Source of the DNA: Rhodospirillales bacterium
GTDB lineage: Bacteria; Pseudomonadota; Alphaproteobacteria; ATCC43930; CGMCC-115725
Assembly (NCBI GenBank): GCA_947473305.1
Contig: CANJCB010000025.1
Coordinates: 1 to 55,672, forward strand
Direction of reading: 5' to 3'
Length of the DNA: 55,672 nt
The notes beneath the pieces are model-generated. The model saw nothing but the letters and a program-made list of their open reading frames with translations. It did not search any database and was not told where the DNA came from. The position numbers and the translations under genes were made by a program. Below are positions 1 to 8,727 of this stretch, one piece after another (position 1 is the stretch's first letter; every line of letters begins with the position of its first letter).

Positions 1-189
1 GGCCGTGGTCGCGGTGAGGTCGAGGGTCGAGGCGATCGACTGTGCGGCGACGGTGAGGTTGCAGCTCTGGCCGATGGAGCCGGAGAGGTTGACGGATCCG
101 GTGGTGCCGGCCTGGGCGGCGGAAGCCGCGATCACGAGGGCGGCGGCGGCGGTGATGGTCTGGGCGGCGGAGCGGAAGAAGCGGTTCAT
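1..189 (-). CDS. exported protein, N-terminus only (runs off left edge)
   Basis: Read on the minus strand from an ATG at 189, this frame stays open to the window edge (63 residues). It starts with MNRFFRSAAQ, a hydrophobic Ala-rich stretch (about residues 10-24) and a likely signal peptidase I site ASAAQA|GTTG, so the product is probably exported. The mature start contains GSVNLSGSIGQSCNLTV, a small Ser/Thr/Gly-rich beta-type segment with one Cys, as seen in surface or pilus-like proteins. The reverse complement of 190-199 gives a purine-rich GGGGATTTCAA just before the ATG, a plausible ribosome binding site. Family not recognised; the rest lies outside the window. Confidence 0.6.
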   Translation of the reverse strand, partial: MNRFFRSAAQTITAAAALVIAASAAQAGTTGSVNLSGSIGQSCNLTVAAQSIASTLDLTATTA

Positions 190-535
190 TTGAAATCCCC
201 TGGAGTTCGGTTTGTCGATCGTTTCAATCAACTTGATGATTAATTTATCAGACATTTTATATAAATCAATAGAAAATATTTAGGGATTTGTTAACGAGTG
301 ACCGGCATCACACAAGGCGCCCCGTCCTTCAAGCCCCCCACAAGGGATGAAGTCAGGGATTAACCAAGAAATTCAATGGCGTATAAGAATGTCCGGAAAG
401 CGCTCCAAAATCCGGCCGAAGCGGACCCAGGTGAAATCGCATGGCTGGGCGGCTCCGCCGCCCCCCGGTGGGACCTGTTCGGGACGGTGGGGGCGGTTGT
501 AGGATCGAGGTCCCCTCTTCCCTTCCGGAGCCCCC
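190..535. other. intergenic region, AT-rich on its left half
   Basis: Bases 214-298 are strikingly AT-rich against a GC-rich background and lie upstream of the minus-strand exported protein, so they probably hold its promoter. No convincing hairpin or small gene was seen. The right part (about 300-535) is GC-rich and leads into the flavin reductase, which has a GGAG ribosome binding site at 527-530. Confidence 0.4.
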
Positions 536-1648
536 ATGAGCGAAGCCGCCAGCCCCCTGCTCTTCACCCCCCTCCAACTCGGCGGGCTCACCCTGCCCAA
601 CCGGATCGTCGTCTCGCCCATGTGCCAATACAGCGCCGAGGCGGGATCGGCCACCGACTGGCACATGATCCATCTCGGCAGCCTGGCGCTCTCCAATGCG
701 GGGCTCCTGGTGATCGAGGCGACGGCGGTGGAGGCCCAGGGCCGGATCACCCCCGGCGACCTCGGACTCTATAGCGACGCCAACGAGGCGGCGCTTGGCC
801 GGGTCCTCGACGCCTGTCGGCGCTGGGGCAACACCCCCATCGCGATCCAGCTCGCCCATGCCGGGCGAAAAGCCTCGGCCCAGGTGCCCTGGGAGGGCGG
901 CCTGGCGCTGAAGGACGGCGCCTGGGAGACCTCCGCCCCTTCGGCGATCCCCTTCGCCGACGGCTGGCACACGCCCAAGGCGCTCGACAAGGCAGGCCTC
1001 GCCCGGATCCGCGACGCCTTCGTGGCGACGGCCCGGCGCGCGGACCGGCTGGGGATCGACGCGGCCGAGATCCATGGGGCGCATGGCTATCTCCTGCACG
1101 AGTTCCTCTCGCCCCTGTCGAACCAGCGCGAGGACGACTATGGCGGGAACTCCCGGAACCGCATGCGCTTCCCGCTGGAAGTCGCCGCCGCCGTGCGCGA
1201 CGCCTGGCCGGCCGGCAAGCCGCTCGGCGCGCGGATCACCGGCAGCGACTGGGTCGAGGGCGGGCTGACCCCTGAGGACGCCGTCGCCTTCGCCCAGGCC
1301 CTGAAGGCGCTGGGCTACGATTATGTCTGCGTCTCCAGCGGCGGCAACGCGGCCCAGGCGCGGATCAAGCTGGAGCCCGGCTACCAGGTCCCCTTCGCCG
1401 AAAAGGTCAAGGCCGGAGCCGGGATCGCGACCCGCGCCGTGGGCCTCATCGCCGGGGCGCGGCAGGCGGAGGACATCCTCCAGGCGGGCAAGGCCGACAT
1501 GGTGGCAATGGCGCGCGCCTTCCTCGACGATCCCCATTGGGTCTGGCACGCGGCCGAAGCGCTGGGGGCCGAAGCCCCGCCCTATCCCAGGCAATATCTC
1601 AGGAGCCAGGCGAAGGTCTGGCCGGGCGCCGCGCTGGCGCGGGGGTAG
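536..1648 (+). CDS. NADH:flavin oxidoreductase, old yellow enzyme family (YqjM-like)
   Basis: A 370-residue FMN-dependent TIM-barrel ene-reductase that would reduce activated C=C bonds of enones, nitro compounds or similar electrophiles with NAD(P)H in the cytoplasm. The N-terminal VVSPMCQYSA has the Cys30/Tyr32 pair typical of the YqjM (thermophilic-like) class. IHGAHGYLLHEFLSPLSNQR carries the substrate-anion binding pair His180-x-x-His183. The C-terminal phosphate-binding region ends with DMVAMARAFLDDPHW, as in the family. Full length for the YqjM class. The start is set by GGAG five bases upstream of the ATG. It stands alone on the plus strand. Physiological substrate cannot be read from the sequence. 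Confidence 0.9.
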   Translation: MSEAASPLLFTPLQLGGLTLPNRIVVSPMCQYSAEAGSATDWHMIHLGSLALSNAGLLVIEATAVEAQGRITPGDLGLYSDANEAALGRVLDACRRWGNTPIAIQLAHAGRKASAQVPWEGGLALKDGAWETSAPSAIPFADGWHTPKALDKAGLARIRDAFVATARRADRLGIDAAEIHGAHGYLLHEFLSPLSNQREDDYGGNSRNRMRFPLEVAAAVRDAWPAGKPLGARITGSDWVEGGLTPEDAVAFAQALKALGYDYVCVSSGGNAAQARIKLEPGYQVPFAEKVKAGAGIATRAVGLIAGARQAEDILQAGKADMVAMARAFLDDPHWVWHAAEALGAEAPPYPRQYLRSQAKVWPGAALARG

Positions 1649-2058
1649 GTTCGGGCGTCTGAGGGAGGGGATAGAGTCCAGGTCGCACAATGCCCCTACC
1701 CCACTAACCGTCATCCTAGGGCTTGGCCCTAGGATCCACGAAGGTGTTTAGTCGCCTCAGACTGGCTCCTACATATACTTAGTCGTGGAGCTTTCTTACC
1801 GACAGCGGGAGCAAAGCTTCCGCGATAGGCGGGCTAAACCCGAGGGTGACGGTCGGAGAGGGAAGGACGGCAAGTGCGACCGACGGGGGACAGCGGCATG
1901 AATAGACTCACCGGCGGGCGGCGACCTAAACCTACCCCGACCTGACCCCGCCCGCACGATCCAGCGTGAGCAATATCGTCTTAATCGGCTTCTTTGATTG
2001 ATCTTAAAGCGCATCCTGTGCTTTCTGCACCGACTCCGGACGACGCGATGTAGACCGA
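1649..2058. other. intergenic region with palindromic repeats
   Basis: This 410-base gap holds a perfect hairpin at 1715-1735 and a degenerate block at about 1795-1855 related to the palindromic cluster at 40171-40226. No gene was supported. The sequence becomes less GC-rich around 1970-2010, which may hold the promoter of the downstream kinase. Confidence 0.45.
1710..1737. repeat. REP-like palindrome
   Basis: Arms TCCTAGGGC and GCCCTAGGA pair perfectly around a TTG loop (1715-1735) and are preceded by GTCA. The pattern GTCAT-CC(C/T)-GGGCTTG-CCC-GG-ATCC matches the general form of alphaproteobacterial extragenic palindromes. Related elements lie at 6334-6443, 14695-14770 and 40090-40226. It follows the flavin reductase gene and could also act as a weak terminator. 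Confidence 0.6.
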
Positions 2059-4230
2059 TTGGAACCGCAACTTCTCCTGCCAGCGTTGTCGTCCGTAAGC
2101 GCCACCATCCGGGTGCTGCGCCTGCTGCTGGCCGCCTCGGTGCTGGTGCCGGCGCTGGTCTTCGGCGCCATCGCCGTGAACCGCCACGCGACGACCCTTC
2201 GGGAAGCGACGGAATCGGTCAACAAGACCACCCGCATCTTCCAGGAACACGCCCTGAAGGTGCTGGAGACCCATGAGCTGGTGCTCGACCGGATCGCGGG
2301 GCGGATCACCGGGCTCGACAACGAGGCGATCCGCCAGTCGCCGGAGATCAATGACTTCCTGCGCCGCCTCGACGAGCCGCGCGACCAGATCGCCTCGCTC
2401 TGGATCATCGGGGCGGACGGCCAGCCGATCAGCGCCAGCATCCCCTGGAACTCCTCGGTGCGGGCGAGGCGCGGCGACGACTTCCTGGCGCAGGTGGACG
2501 GCGACGCCGGGACCTATATCGGCAAGTCCTACAAGGGGCTGACCACCGGAACCGAGGCCTTCAGCATCTCGCGGCGGCGGGTGGCAGTGGACGGGAGCTT
2601 CGCCGGCACCATCCATCTCGCCGTCTCGACCACCTATTTCCGCAACTTCTTCCAAAGCGCCGCTCCCGATCCTTCGCATCTGGCGATGCTTCTGCGCGAG
2701 GATGGCGAGATCCTCGCCACCGACATCCCGCCCGAGCAGGCAGGCGACGCCGCCGTCGCCGTCGCCGCGGAATGGGCGACATCGGCCCTGTCGCGCCAAC
2801 CCGGGTTCTGGCCCTGGACCGCCGGAACCGACCATGTCGAACGCCTCATGCGCGCGGCCAAGGTCGGCAGCTTTCCGATCTATGTGGCCTATGGGATCGA
2901 CAAGCAGACGGCGCTCGCGCCCTGGTACGACGACCTGAAGCTCTATGGTGGCATCGGTTTCGCGGCCTCGCTGTCGCTCTGCCTCGTGACGCTCCTGGCG
3001 CTGCGCCACGCGCGGCAGGAGGCCGTGATGATCCAGCAGCTCGACCGCGCGCTGCAGCAGGGCGAGAAATCCCAGTCCGCGCTCCACCAGGCGCTGAAGA
3101 TGGAGGCGGTGGGGCAATTGACGGGCGGCATCGCCCATGACTTCAACAACCTCTTGACGGTGATCGCGGGCAATCTGGCGCTGCTCCAGGCGCGCTTCGC
3201 CTCGGACGAAAAATCGGCGCCCTGGATGGCGGCGGCGCAGCGGGCGGCGGATCGCGCGGCGAAGCTGACCGCCCAGCTGCTGGCCTTCGCCCGGAAGCAG
3301 CAATTGGTCGCCGAGCCGGTGGACCTGAACCGCATTGTCGCGGGCATGAGCGGCCTCATCCGCAGCGCCGTCGGCGGCACCGCCACGGTCGAGACCGCCC
3401 TGGGCAAGGACCTCTGGGCCGCCAATGGCGACATCAGCCAGATCGAGCTCGTGATCCTCAACCTGGCGATCAACGCGCGGGACGCCCTGGGCGACCGGGG
3501 CCGCATCCGCATCGAGACCGCCAATACCACCGAGCCCGCGCCGACCCGCCCCGAAGACCCGCCCGCCGGGGATCATGTCGTCGTTTCTGTCATCGACACC
3601 GGCGACGGCATCCCGCCCCATGTGCTGAACCGGGTCTTCGAGCCCTTCTTCACCACCAAGGAGGTCGGCAAGGGCTCGGGCCTCGGGCTGCCCCAGGTGC
3701 TGGGCGTGGCGCAGCAATTGGGCGGCGGCGTCCGCATCCTCTCCGTCCCCGGCGAAGGCACCGAGGTGCGCGTATATCTTCCCCGCGCCTTTGACCCCGT
3801 GGCGCCGGAGGTCGACGAAACCCTGCCCCGCCTGCTGCACGTCCCCCGGAAACGGACGGCCACGATCCTGGTGGTCGACGACGAGGAGGATGTCCGCCGC
3901 CTGACCGGCGCGGCCCTGCGCCAGGCGGGCCACGAGGTGGTGGAACTGGACGGCGGCCGCGCCACGCTCGACTGGCTGGAGCGCGAGGGCTATCAGGCCA
4001 ACCTGCTGGTGCTGGACTTCGCCATGCCGGACATGGACGGGGCGGAACTGGCGAAGCGCGTCCGCCAGAAGCGGCCCGCCATGCCGATCCTCTTCGTCAC
4101 CGGCTTCGCCGACGCGGCGGCGCTGTCGGCGGAGGCCAAGCCGGGAGACATCCTGCGCAAGCCCTTCCTGACCGACGAGCTGCTGGCCCGGGTGGACCGG
4201 GTCCTGGGCAGCGCGGTACAGCCGGCCTGA
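2059..4230 (+). CDS. membrane-bound hybrid sensor histidine kinase with C-terminal receiver domain
   Basis: A 723-residue two-component sensor. The order is: TM1 about 16-40; an extracytoplasmic sensor region about 41-290 (Cache/PAS-like in length and layout); TM2 about 293-315; a short coiled linker; a HisKA domain with phosphoaccepting His360 in [13 protein letters not shown]; an HATPase domain with N box [10 protein letters not shown] and G boxes DTGDGIP and [11 protein letters not shown]; and a receiver domain with acidic pair VVDDEED, phosphoacceptor Asp653 and Lys701. The only upstream in-frame start after the stop at 2005-2007 is TTG at 2059, without a strong ribosome binding site, so the N-terminus is uncertain. 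No separate response regulator is adjacent, so output probably goes to a distant partner. Ligand unknown. Confidence 0.88.
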   Translation: MEPQLLLPALSSVSATIRVLRLLLAASVLVPALVFGAIAVNRHATTLREATESVNKTTRIFQEHALKVLETHELVLDRIAGRITGLDNEAIRQSPEINDFLRRLDEPRDQIASLWIIGADGQPISASIPWNSSVRARRGDDFLAQVDGDAGTYIGKSYKGLTTGTEAFSISRRRVAVDGSFAGTIHLAVSTTYFRNFFQSAAPDPSHLAMLLREDGEILATDIPPEQAGDAAVAVAAEWATSALSRQPGFWPWTAGTDHVERLMRAAKVGSFPIYVAYGIDKQTALAPWYDDLKLYGGIGFAASLSLCLVTLLALRHARQEAVMIQQLDRALQQGEKSQSALHQALKMEAVGQLTGGIAHDFNNLLTVIAGNLALLQARFASDEKSAPWMAAAQRAADRAAKLTAQLLAFARKQQLVAEPVDLNRIVAGMSGLIRSAVGGTATVETALGKDLWAANGDISQIELVILNLAINARDALGDRGRIRIETANTTEPAPTRPEDPPAGDHVVVSVIDTGDGIPPHVLNRVFEPFFTTKEVGKGSGLGLPQVLGVAQQLGGGVRILSVPGEGTEVRVYLPRAFDPVAPEVDETLPRLLHVPRKRTATILVVDDEEDVRRLTGAALRQAGHEVVELDGGRATLDWLEREGYQANLLVLDFAMPDMDGAELAKRVRQKRPAMPILFVTGFADAAALSAEAKPGDILRKPFLTDELLARVDRVLGSAVQPA

Positions 4231-4309
4231 GGGAGCCGGCCCTGGCAGAACCTGCTAAGGGCGCTAGATCAATACCCCCGAACCTTCTGAAGATCAGGAA
4301 CGCCAGCCC

Positions 4310-5635
4310 ATGGGGCCGACCAGCGCCAATACCGTCCAATCCGCCCAGCCGGAACCCGATATCGTCGTCGTGGGCGGCGGCCCGGCGGGATCGACCGCCG
4401 CCGCCTTCCTCGCCGCCAAGGGCCGCCGGGTGGTGCTGGTGGAGAAGGAGGCCCATCCGCGCTTCCACATCGGCGAGAGCCTCTTACCCCGCAACCTCGA
4501 CATCTTCGAGCGGCTGGGCGTCTTGGAAGAGGTCCGCGCCATCGGCGTCCACAAGCCCGGCGCGGAATTCGCCTCGGACCGCACAGGCCGCACCTGCCCC
4601 TTTCCCTTCGCCGCGGCCTTGGACCGGGACCGCACATATTCCTGGCAGGTGAGGCGGTCGGAACTCGACGAGTTGCTGTTCAAGAACGCGATCCGGAAAG
4701 GGGCGACGGCCTTCCAGGAAACCCGCGTCACCGATATCCAACTCGGCAAGAAGGGCGAGCGCTCCCGCGTCACCGCCAAGGGCAAGGACGGCGAGGTGAT
4801 GGAATGGCATCCGCGCTATGTGCTGGACGCCTCGGGCCGGGACACGTTCCTGGCGTCCCGGATGGATGTGAAGGTCTCCAACAAATACAACAACACCGCC
4901 GCGATCTACGGGCACTTCGAGGGCGTCCTGCGCCGCGAGGGCGAGCTTGAGGGCTATATCGGCATCCATCTGGCCGAGGACGGCTGGTTCTGGCTGATCC
5001 CGCTCCGCGACGGGCTGATGAGCATCGGCTTCGTCGGCAACCAATCCGCCTGGAAGAACCGGACCGGCACCCCGACCGAGCTTTTCATGAGCCGCATCGC
5101 CTCCAGCCTGACGGTCTCGGAGCGCACCCAAAACGCCAAGCTCGTGTCGGAGGTCTTCAGCACCGCCAATTACAGCTACCGCGCCCGCCAGGGCAACGGC
5201 GAGGGTTTCCTGATGATCGGCGACGCCTATGGCTTCGTCGACCCGATGTTTTCCACGGGCGTGCTGATGGCCATGACGGCGGGGGAGCTGGGCGCCGAGG
5301 CGGCTCACACCTGGCTCGACAATCCCGCCAAGGGCCAGCGGCTGGCCGACCGCACCAACCGCGAGTTGGGCCTCGCCATGGACCGGATCGGCTGGCTGAT
5401 CTACCGGATCAACGACCCGGTGATGCGCACCATGTTCATGTCGCCCACCAACAAATTCTGGATGCGCGACGGGATCGTGAACCTGCTGGCGGGGAATTTA
5501 CGGGGGAGCTTGCGGGCGACCTTGCCGATCCTGTGTTTCAAGACGGCGTACTATCTGATGATCGCGCTGCGGAAGCGCGGGATGGGGCGGAATCTGCCGG
5601 AGGAGACGCCGGAGGCCAGCCCCTTGCGAAGCTGA
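4310..5635 (+). CDS. FAD-dependent oxidoreductase, flavin-dependent halogenase-like
   Basis: A 441-residue FAD enzyme of the tryptophan halogenase/geranylgeranyl reductase superfamily. The dinucleotide fold carries GGGPAG at 22-27 and the acidic end VVLVEKE. HIGESLLP (53-60) is typical of the halogenase-like branch. Lys82 in HKPGAEF sits where halogenases place their conserved Lys. WFWLIP (226-231) fits the halogenase WxWxIP signature, and FVDPMFSTG (309-317) fits FxxPxxSxG. These motifs together support halogenase-like chemistry, but many relatives with similar motifs hydroxylate or reduce, so halogenation is unproven. It stands between a kinase and a convergent RibD-like gene, with no flavin reductase partner adjacent. 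Confidence 0.8.
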   Translation: MGPTSANTVQSAQPEPDIVVVGGGPAGSTAAAFLAAKGRRVVLVEKEAHPRFHIGESLLPRNLDIFERLGVLEEVRAIGVHKPGAEFASDRTGRTCPFPFAAALDRDRTYSWQVRRSELDELLFKNAIRKGATAFQETRVTDIQLGKKGERSRVTAKGKDGEVMEWHPRYVLDASGRDTFLASRMDVKVSNKYNNTAAIYGHFEGVLRREGELEGYIGIHLAEDGWFWLIPLRDGLMSIGFVGNQSAWKNRTGTPTELFMSRIASSLTVSERTQNAKLVSEVFSTANYSYRARQGNGEGFLMIGDAYGFVDPMFSTGVLMAMTAGELGAEAAHTWLDNPAKGQRLADRTNRELGLAMDRIGWLIYRINDPVMRTMFMSPTNKFWMRDGIVNLLAGNLRGSLRATLPILCFKTAYYLMIALRKRGMGRNLPEETPEASPLRS

Positions 5636-5652
5636 CGGGTCGGTGCAGGTCG

Positions 5653-6201
5653 TCAGGCCGTGTCGGGTGACGAGGCCGGAACGTAGGTCAACCTGATCAC
5701 GTCCTCGTCAATTCGATCGCTGGCCATGAGGCGGAGCGGCGGCCGGGGACCGGCGAAGAAGGACGTGCCGCGACCCAGCACGAAGGGCAGGAAATAGAGT
5801 CGGTATTCATCGATGAGGCCGAGGTCGGTCAGGCTTCCCGCCAGGTCTGGCCCGGAAACGGCAATCTCCCCGACGAGTTGAGCCTTAAGCCCCCGTATTG
5901 TCGTTTCGAGGTCGTCCGAGATAAGCGTGGCATTGGGGCCGGCTGATTTCAACGAGCGCGACGCGACCCACTTCGGTTGGCTCCGCCACGCCACCGCGAA
6001 CTCGCGCTGCTCCGCAGTCCACTCGGGGAGGTCTTCGTCCCAATACCGCATCACCTCGTACATGCGGCGACCGTAGACACTGCCGGCCAGGCCACGCACC
6101 TGGTCTATCCAGTGCCGAAAGAGCCGGGGGCCGGTCCGCATTTCGTTGTGGTCGACGTAACCGTCCAGGGAAAGGTTCATTCCGAAGACGAGCTTCGCCA
6201 T
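5653..6201 (-). CDS. dihydrofolate reductase family protein (RibD C-terminal domain-like)
   Basis: A 182-residue single-domain protein of the RibD-C/DHFR-like fold, which binds NAD(P)H. It opens with MAKLVFGMNLSLDGYVD, the family's first strand and substrate loop; GSVYGRRMYEVMRYW is the typical second motif; EIAVSGPDLAGSLTDLGLIDEYRLYFLPFVLGRG is the C-terminal cofactor-binding part. The ATG at 6201 has GGAGG nine bases upstream. Members of this group are usually annotated as deaminase-reductases without a known substrate. It converges on the halogenase-like gene with a gap of 17 bases. A second family member lies at 30751-31404. Confidence 0.85.
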   Translation of the reverse strand: MAKLVFGMNLSLDGYVDHNEMRTGPRLFRHWIDQVRGLAGSVYGRRMYEVMRYWDEDLPEWTAEQREFAVAWRSQPKWVASRSLKSAGPNATLISDDLETTIRGLKAQLVGEIAVSGPDLAGSLTDLGLIDEYRLYFLPFVLGRGTSFFAGPRPPLRLMASDRIDEDVIRLTYVPASSPDTA

Positions 6202-6333
6202 GCTGCAAGGCCTCCATTCCAGGGTCTTCAGAATAGCTTGAGCCGCCGTTCCGCGTAAGTGAGGTGCGTCCGATGAGCGTTAGGGTTTGGGTGAGATTTG
6301 GTTCATAGGCAAGGCCATCTCCACCAATTCCAC

Positions 6334-6443
6334 TCGTCATCCTCGGACTTGTTCCGAGTATCCATCGTTGGTTTACCGCCATCGGCATGGACCCTCGGAA
6401 GGGGAAGGCGTGGGCCAAAAGCTCATAAGCTCCAAGTCCGAGG
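6334..6443. repeat. palindromic intergenic repeat
   Basis: The element begins with GTCATCCTCGGACTTGTTCCGAG, where CTCGGA (6342-6347) pairs with TCCGAG (6353-6358). CCTCGGACTT at 6341-6350 also pairs perfectly with AAGTCCGAGG at 6434-6443, so the region can form a larger stem. It belongs to the same general REP-like class as 1710-1737. It lies between the RibD-like gene and the first DHA2 exporter. Confidence 0.5.
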
Positions 6444-6567
6444 CTAGGTGTCGGAGAGGTCTTCGACACTAGGCTCCCCCTCTCCCCACACCCCGCCTCG
6501 ACACCGCGCGAATCCTCCTTATGATGCGGACCCTTCGATAGAGGCTTAAGCCCGCAGGTCCTGCCTA

Positions 6568-8046
6568 ATGGCGTTCTCGCCGTCCGAAATCCGCACCATC
6601 CTCATCGGCGCCATGCTGGCGATCTTCATCTCGGCGATCGATCAGTCGATCGTCGCGACGGCGTTGCCGACCATGGCGCGGGAATTGGGCGATTTTTCGC
6701 TCATTTCCTGGGTGGTCACGGCCTATCTCCTGACCGCCACCGCCGTCATGCCCATTGTGGGGAAACTCAGCGACCTCTATGGCCGCAGGGTCATGCTGAT
6801 CGGCTGCCTCAGCCTCTTCATGGCGGCTTCGGTCTTCTGCGCGCTGGCGCCCAATATGATCTGCCTGATCCTGGCGCGGGCGCTCCAGGGGTTGGGCGGC
6901 GGCGGGCTCACGACCCTGGCGCAGACGATCATCGCCGATCTCGTCAGCCCCCGCGAACGCGGGAAATACCAGGCCTATTTCTCGGCGACCTGGGCGACGG
7001 CGGCGCTTCTGGGACCGAGCGTGGGCGGGTTGCTGACCGAATTCGTCGGCTGGCCCTGGATCTTCTGGATCAACCTTCCGGTCTGCGCCATAGCGCTCCT
7101 CTTGTCGGAGCGGGTCTTGCGCAAGCTGGCGCCCCGGCGGCAGCGATCCCATATCGATTTCCCCGGCATCTTCCTTCTGACCGCCTTCACCGTGGCGCTC
7201 TTGATGGTGGTGTCGCTGGGCGGCAAGCAGTTCAGCTGGTCCTCGATCGAGCTTCTGTCGCTCGCCGGCGTGACGCTGGTCGCCGGCCTGCTCTTCGTCT
7301 TCCAGGAGAAGCGCTCGCCCGAGGCCATTCTGCCCCCGCGCTTTTTGGGCGACAAGGTGATCCGGCCGGTTCTCCTCTCCAGCGGGATCGTCCATGGCTG
7401 CTATCTTTCCTGCTCGATCCTGGTGCCGATCTATTTCCAATTGGGCCTGGGGCTGCCGGCCAGCGTCTCGGGCATCTTTTTGATCCCGCTGGCGGTCTCG
7501 ACCAATGTGACGACGACCTGGGCGGCGACTTCCTGCCGCCGCACCGGGCATTACAAGAAGCAGCCGCTGATCGGTCTCGCCTTCAGCGCCACGGCCTGCG
7601 CGCTGCTCGCCTTCTTCGCCCAGGGGATCACGCCGCTGTGGGCCGCGATCCTGCTGTCGATCATCGGGCTCGGGCTCGGGCCGATCTTTCCCTGCACCCT
7701 GGTGGCGGCCCAGAACGCGGTCGATCAGAAGGAATTGGGCGCGGTCAGCGGGGTCGTGACCTTCTCCCGGGCGCTCGGCAGCGCCGTAGGCATCGCGGCG
7801 AGTTCGTCGCTGGTGCTGAGCCTCATCGCCGGGGCACGGCCCGAAATGAGCGCCGCCGAGAGCCTGGAGGACCTCCTCCGCTTCGACCTCGGCCCCGAGG
7901 CCCAGGCCGCCGTGCTCCATGCCTTCGGGATCGTCTTCTGGGTCCTGGCGGCGGCCTTCGTGGCGGGCCTCGCGGTCTATGCCACGGTGGAGGACCGGGT
8001 GCTGCGCGGCGGGGCGGGAACCGCGACCTCGACGGTGAAGGAGTGA
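6568..8046 (+). CDS. MFS drug exporter, DHA2 (EmrB/QacA) family
   Basis: A 492-residue inner-membrane antiporter with about 14 hydrophobic spans, the DHA2 pattern. The N-terminal IFISAIDQSIVATALPTMARELG is the DHA2 motif D1 (LDxTIVNVALP-like), and GKLSDLYGRR is MFS motif A. ARALQGLGGGGLTTLAQTIIADLVSPRERGKYQ includes motif B and the following loop. It would export hydrophobic compounds in exchange for protons. Its closest relative in the window is the protein at 9972-11429 and a third copy is at 12131-13717. The stop is five bases from gmhA, so the two are probably cotranscribed. Substrate unknown. Confidence 0.9.
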   Translation: MAFSPSEIRTILIGAMLAIFISAIDQSIVATALPTMARELGDFSLISWVVTAYLLTATAVMPIVGKLSDLYGRRVMLIGCLSLFMAASVFCALAPNMICLILARALQGLGGGGLTTLAQTIIADLVSPRERGKYQAYFSATWATAALLGPSVGGLLTEFVGWPWIFWINLPVCAIALLLSERVLRKLAPRRQRSHIDFPGIFLLTAFTVALLMVVSLGGKQFSWSSIELLSLAGVTLVAGLLFVFQEKRSPEAILPPRFLGDKVIRPVLLSSGIVHGCYLSCSILVPIYFQLGLGLPASVSGIFLIPLAVSTNVTTTWAATSCRRTGHYKKQPLIGLAFSATACALLAFFAQGITPLWAAILLSIIGLGLGPIFPCTLVAAQNAVDQKELGAVSGVVTFSRALGSAVGIAASSSLVLSLIAGARPEMSAAESLEDLLRFDLGPEAQAAVLHAFGIVFWVLAAAFVAGLAVYATVEDRVLRGGAGTATSTVKE

Positions 8047-8050
8047 TGAC

Positions 8051-8647
8051 ATGACCGAGCCCGCCTCCCCCATCCGCGCCGCCCTCCTGGAGGCGCAGCA
8101 GGCCCTGCGGGATCTGCTGGCGGACGCGGCGACGCTGGCCGCCCTGGAGCGCGCGGGCGACCTCCTGGCCGAGACCTTCGGCAAGGGCGGCAGGGTCTTC
8201 AGCTGCGGCAACGGCGGCTCGATGTGCGACGCCATGCATTTCGCCGAGGAGCTTTCCGGCCGCTATCGCGACAATCGCAAACCGCTCGCCGCGACGGCGA
8301 TCAGCGACGCGAGCCACATCAGCTGCGTCGCCAACGACTACGGCTATGCGGAAGTCTTCTCGCGCTATCTGGAGGCGCACGGGCGGCCGGGCGACGTGCT
8401 GCTCGCGATCAGCACCAGCGGCAAGAGCGAGAACGTGGTGAAGGCCGCCCAACTCGCCAAGGCCATGGGGGTCGCCGTGATCGCCATGACCGGCAAGCGG
8501 GAATGCCCCCTGGGGGACCTCGCCGACATCCTGCTCGCGACGCCCGCCGGGCGCTACGCCGACCGGGTGCAGGAGCTGCATATCAAGATGATCCACGTCC
8601 TGATCGAACTCGTGGAGCGGCGCCTCTTTCCGGAGAATTACCGTTGA
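8051..8647 (+). CDS. gmhA: phosphoheptose isomerase (D-sedoheptulose 7-phosphate isomerase)
   Basis: A 198-residue SIS-domain protein. The family converts sedoheptulose 7-phosphate to D-glycero-D-manno-heptose 7-phosphate, the first step of ADP-heptose synthesis for LPS core or other glycans. SCGNGGSMCDAMHFAEELSGRY (about 51-72) holds the phosphate loop and the catalytic Glu of GmhA; ISTSGKSENVVKA is the SIS phosphate-binding Ser/Thr loop; QELHIKMIHVLIELVE carries the catalytic His near the C-terminus. Length matches GmhA. AAGGAG lies eight bases upstream of the ATG, overlapping the end of the DHA2 gene. No other heptose gene is nearby, which is unusual; the neighbours are MFS transporters. 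Confidence 0.9.
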   Translation: MTEPASPIRAALLEAQQALRDLLADAATLAALERAGDLLAETFGKGGRVFSCGNGGSMCDAMHFAEELSGRYRDNRKPLAATAISDASHISCVANDYGYAEVFSRYLEAHGRPGDVLLAISTSGKSENVVKAAQLAKAMGVAVIAMTGKRECPLGDLADILLATPAGRYADRVQELHIKMIHVLIELVERRLFPENYR

Positions 8648-8670
8648 GGGGGCTGAGGTGCTGATAGGCA

Positions 8671-8700
8671 GGATTGCTTCGCCTGCGGCGCGCAATGACG
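8671..8700. repeat. short intergenic palindrome
   Basis: The gap after gmhA contains GGATTGCTTCGCCTGCGGCG followed by CGCAATGACG; ATTGC pairs with GCAAT around a GC-rich centre. This form resembles a common extragenic repeat of alphaproteobacteria. Only one clear copy was seen in the window, so the assignment is tentative. Confidence 0.35.
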
Positions 8701-8727
8701 CGGTGAAAGAATAACCAAGGACTGGGG

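Noticed and set aside
1981-3933. 650-residue open frame on the minus strand opposite the hybrid kinase
   Set aside because: The plus strand encodes a full, motif-complete histidine kinase. The antisense protein is Arg/Gly/Asp-rich low-complexity sequence typical of a GC-rich shadow frame.
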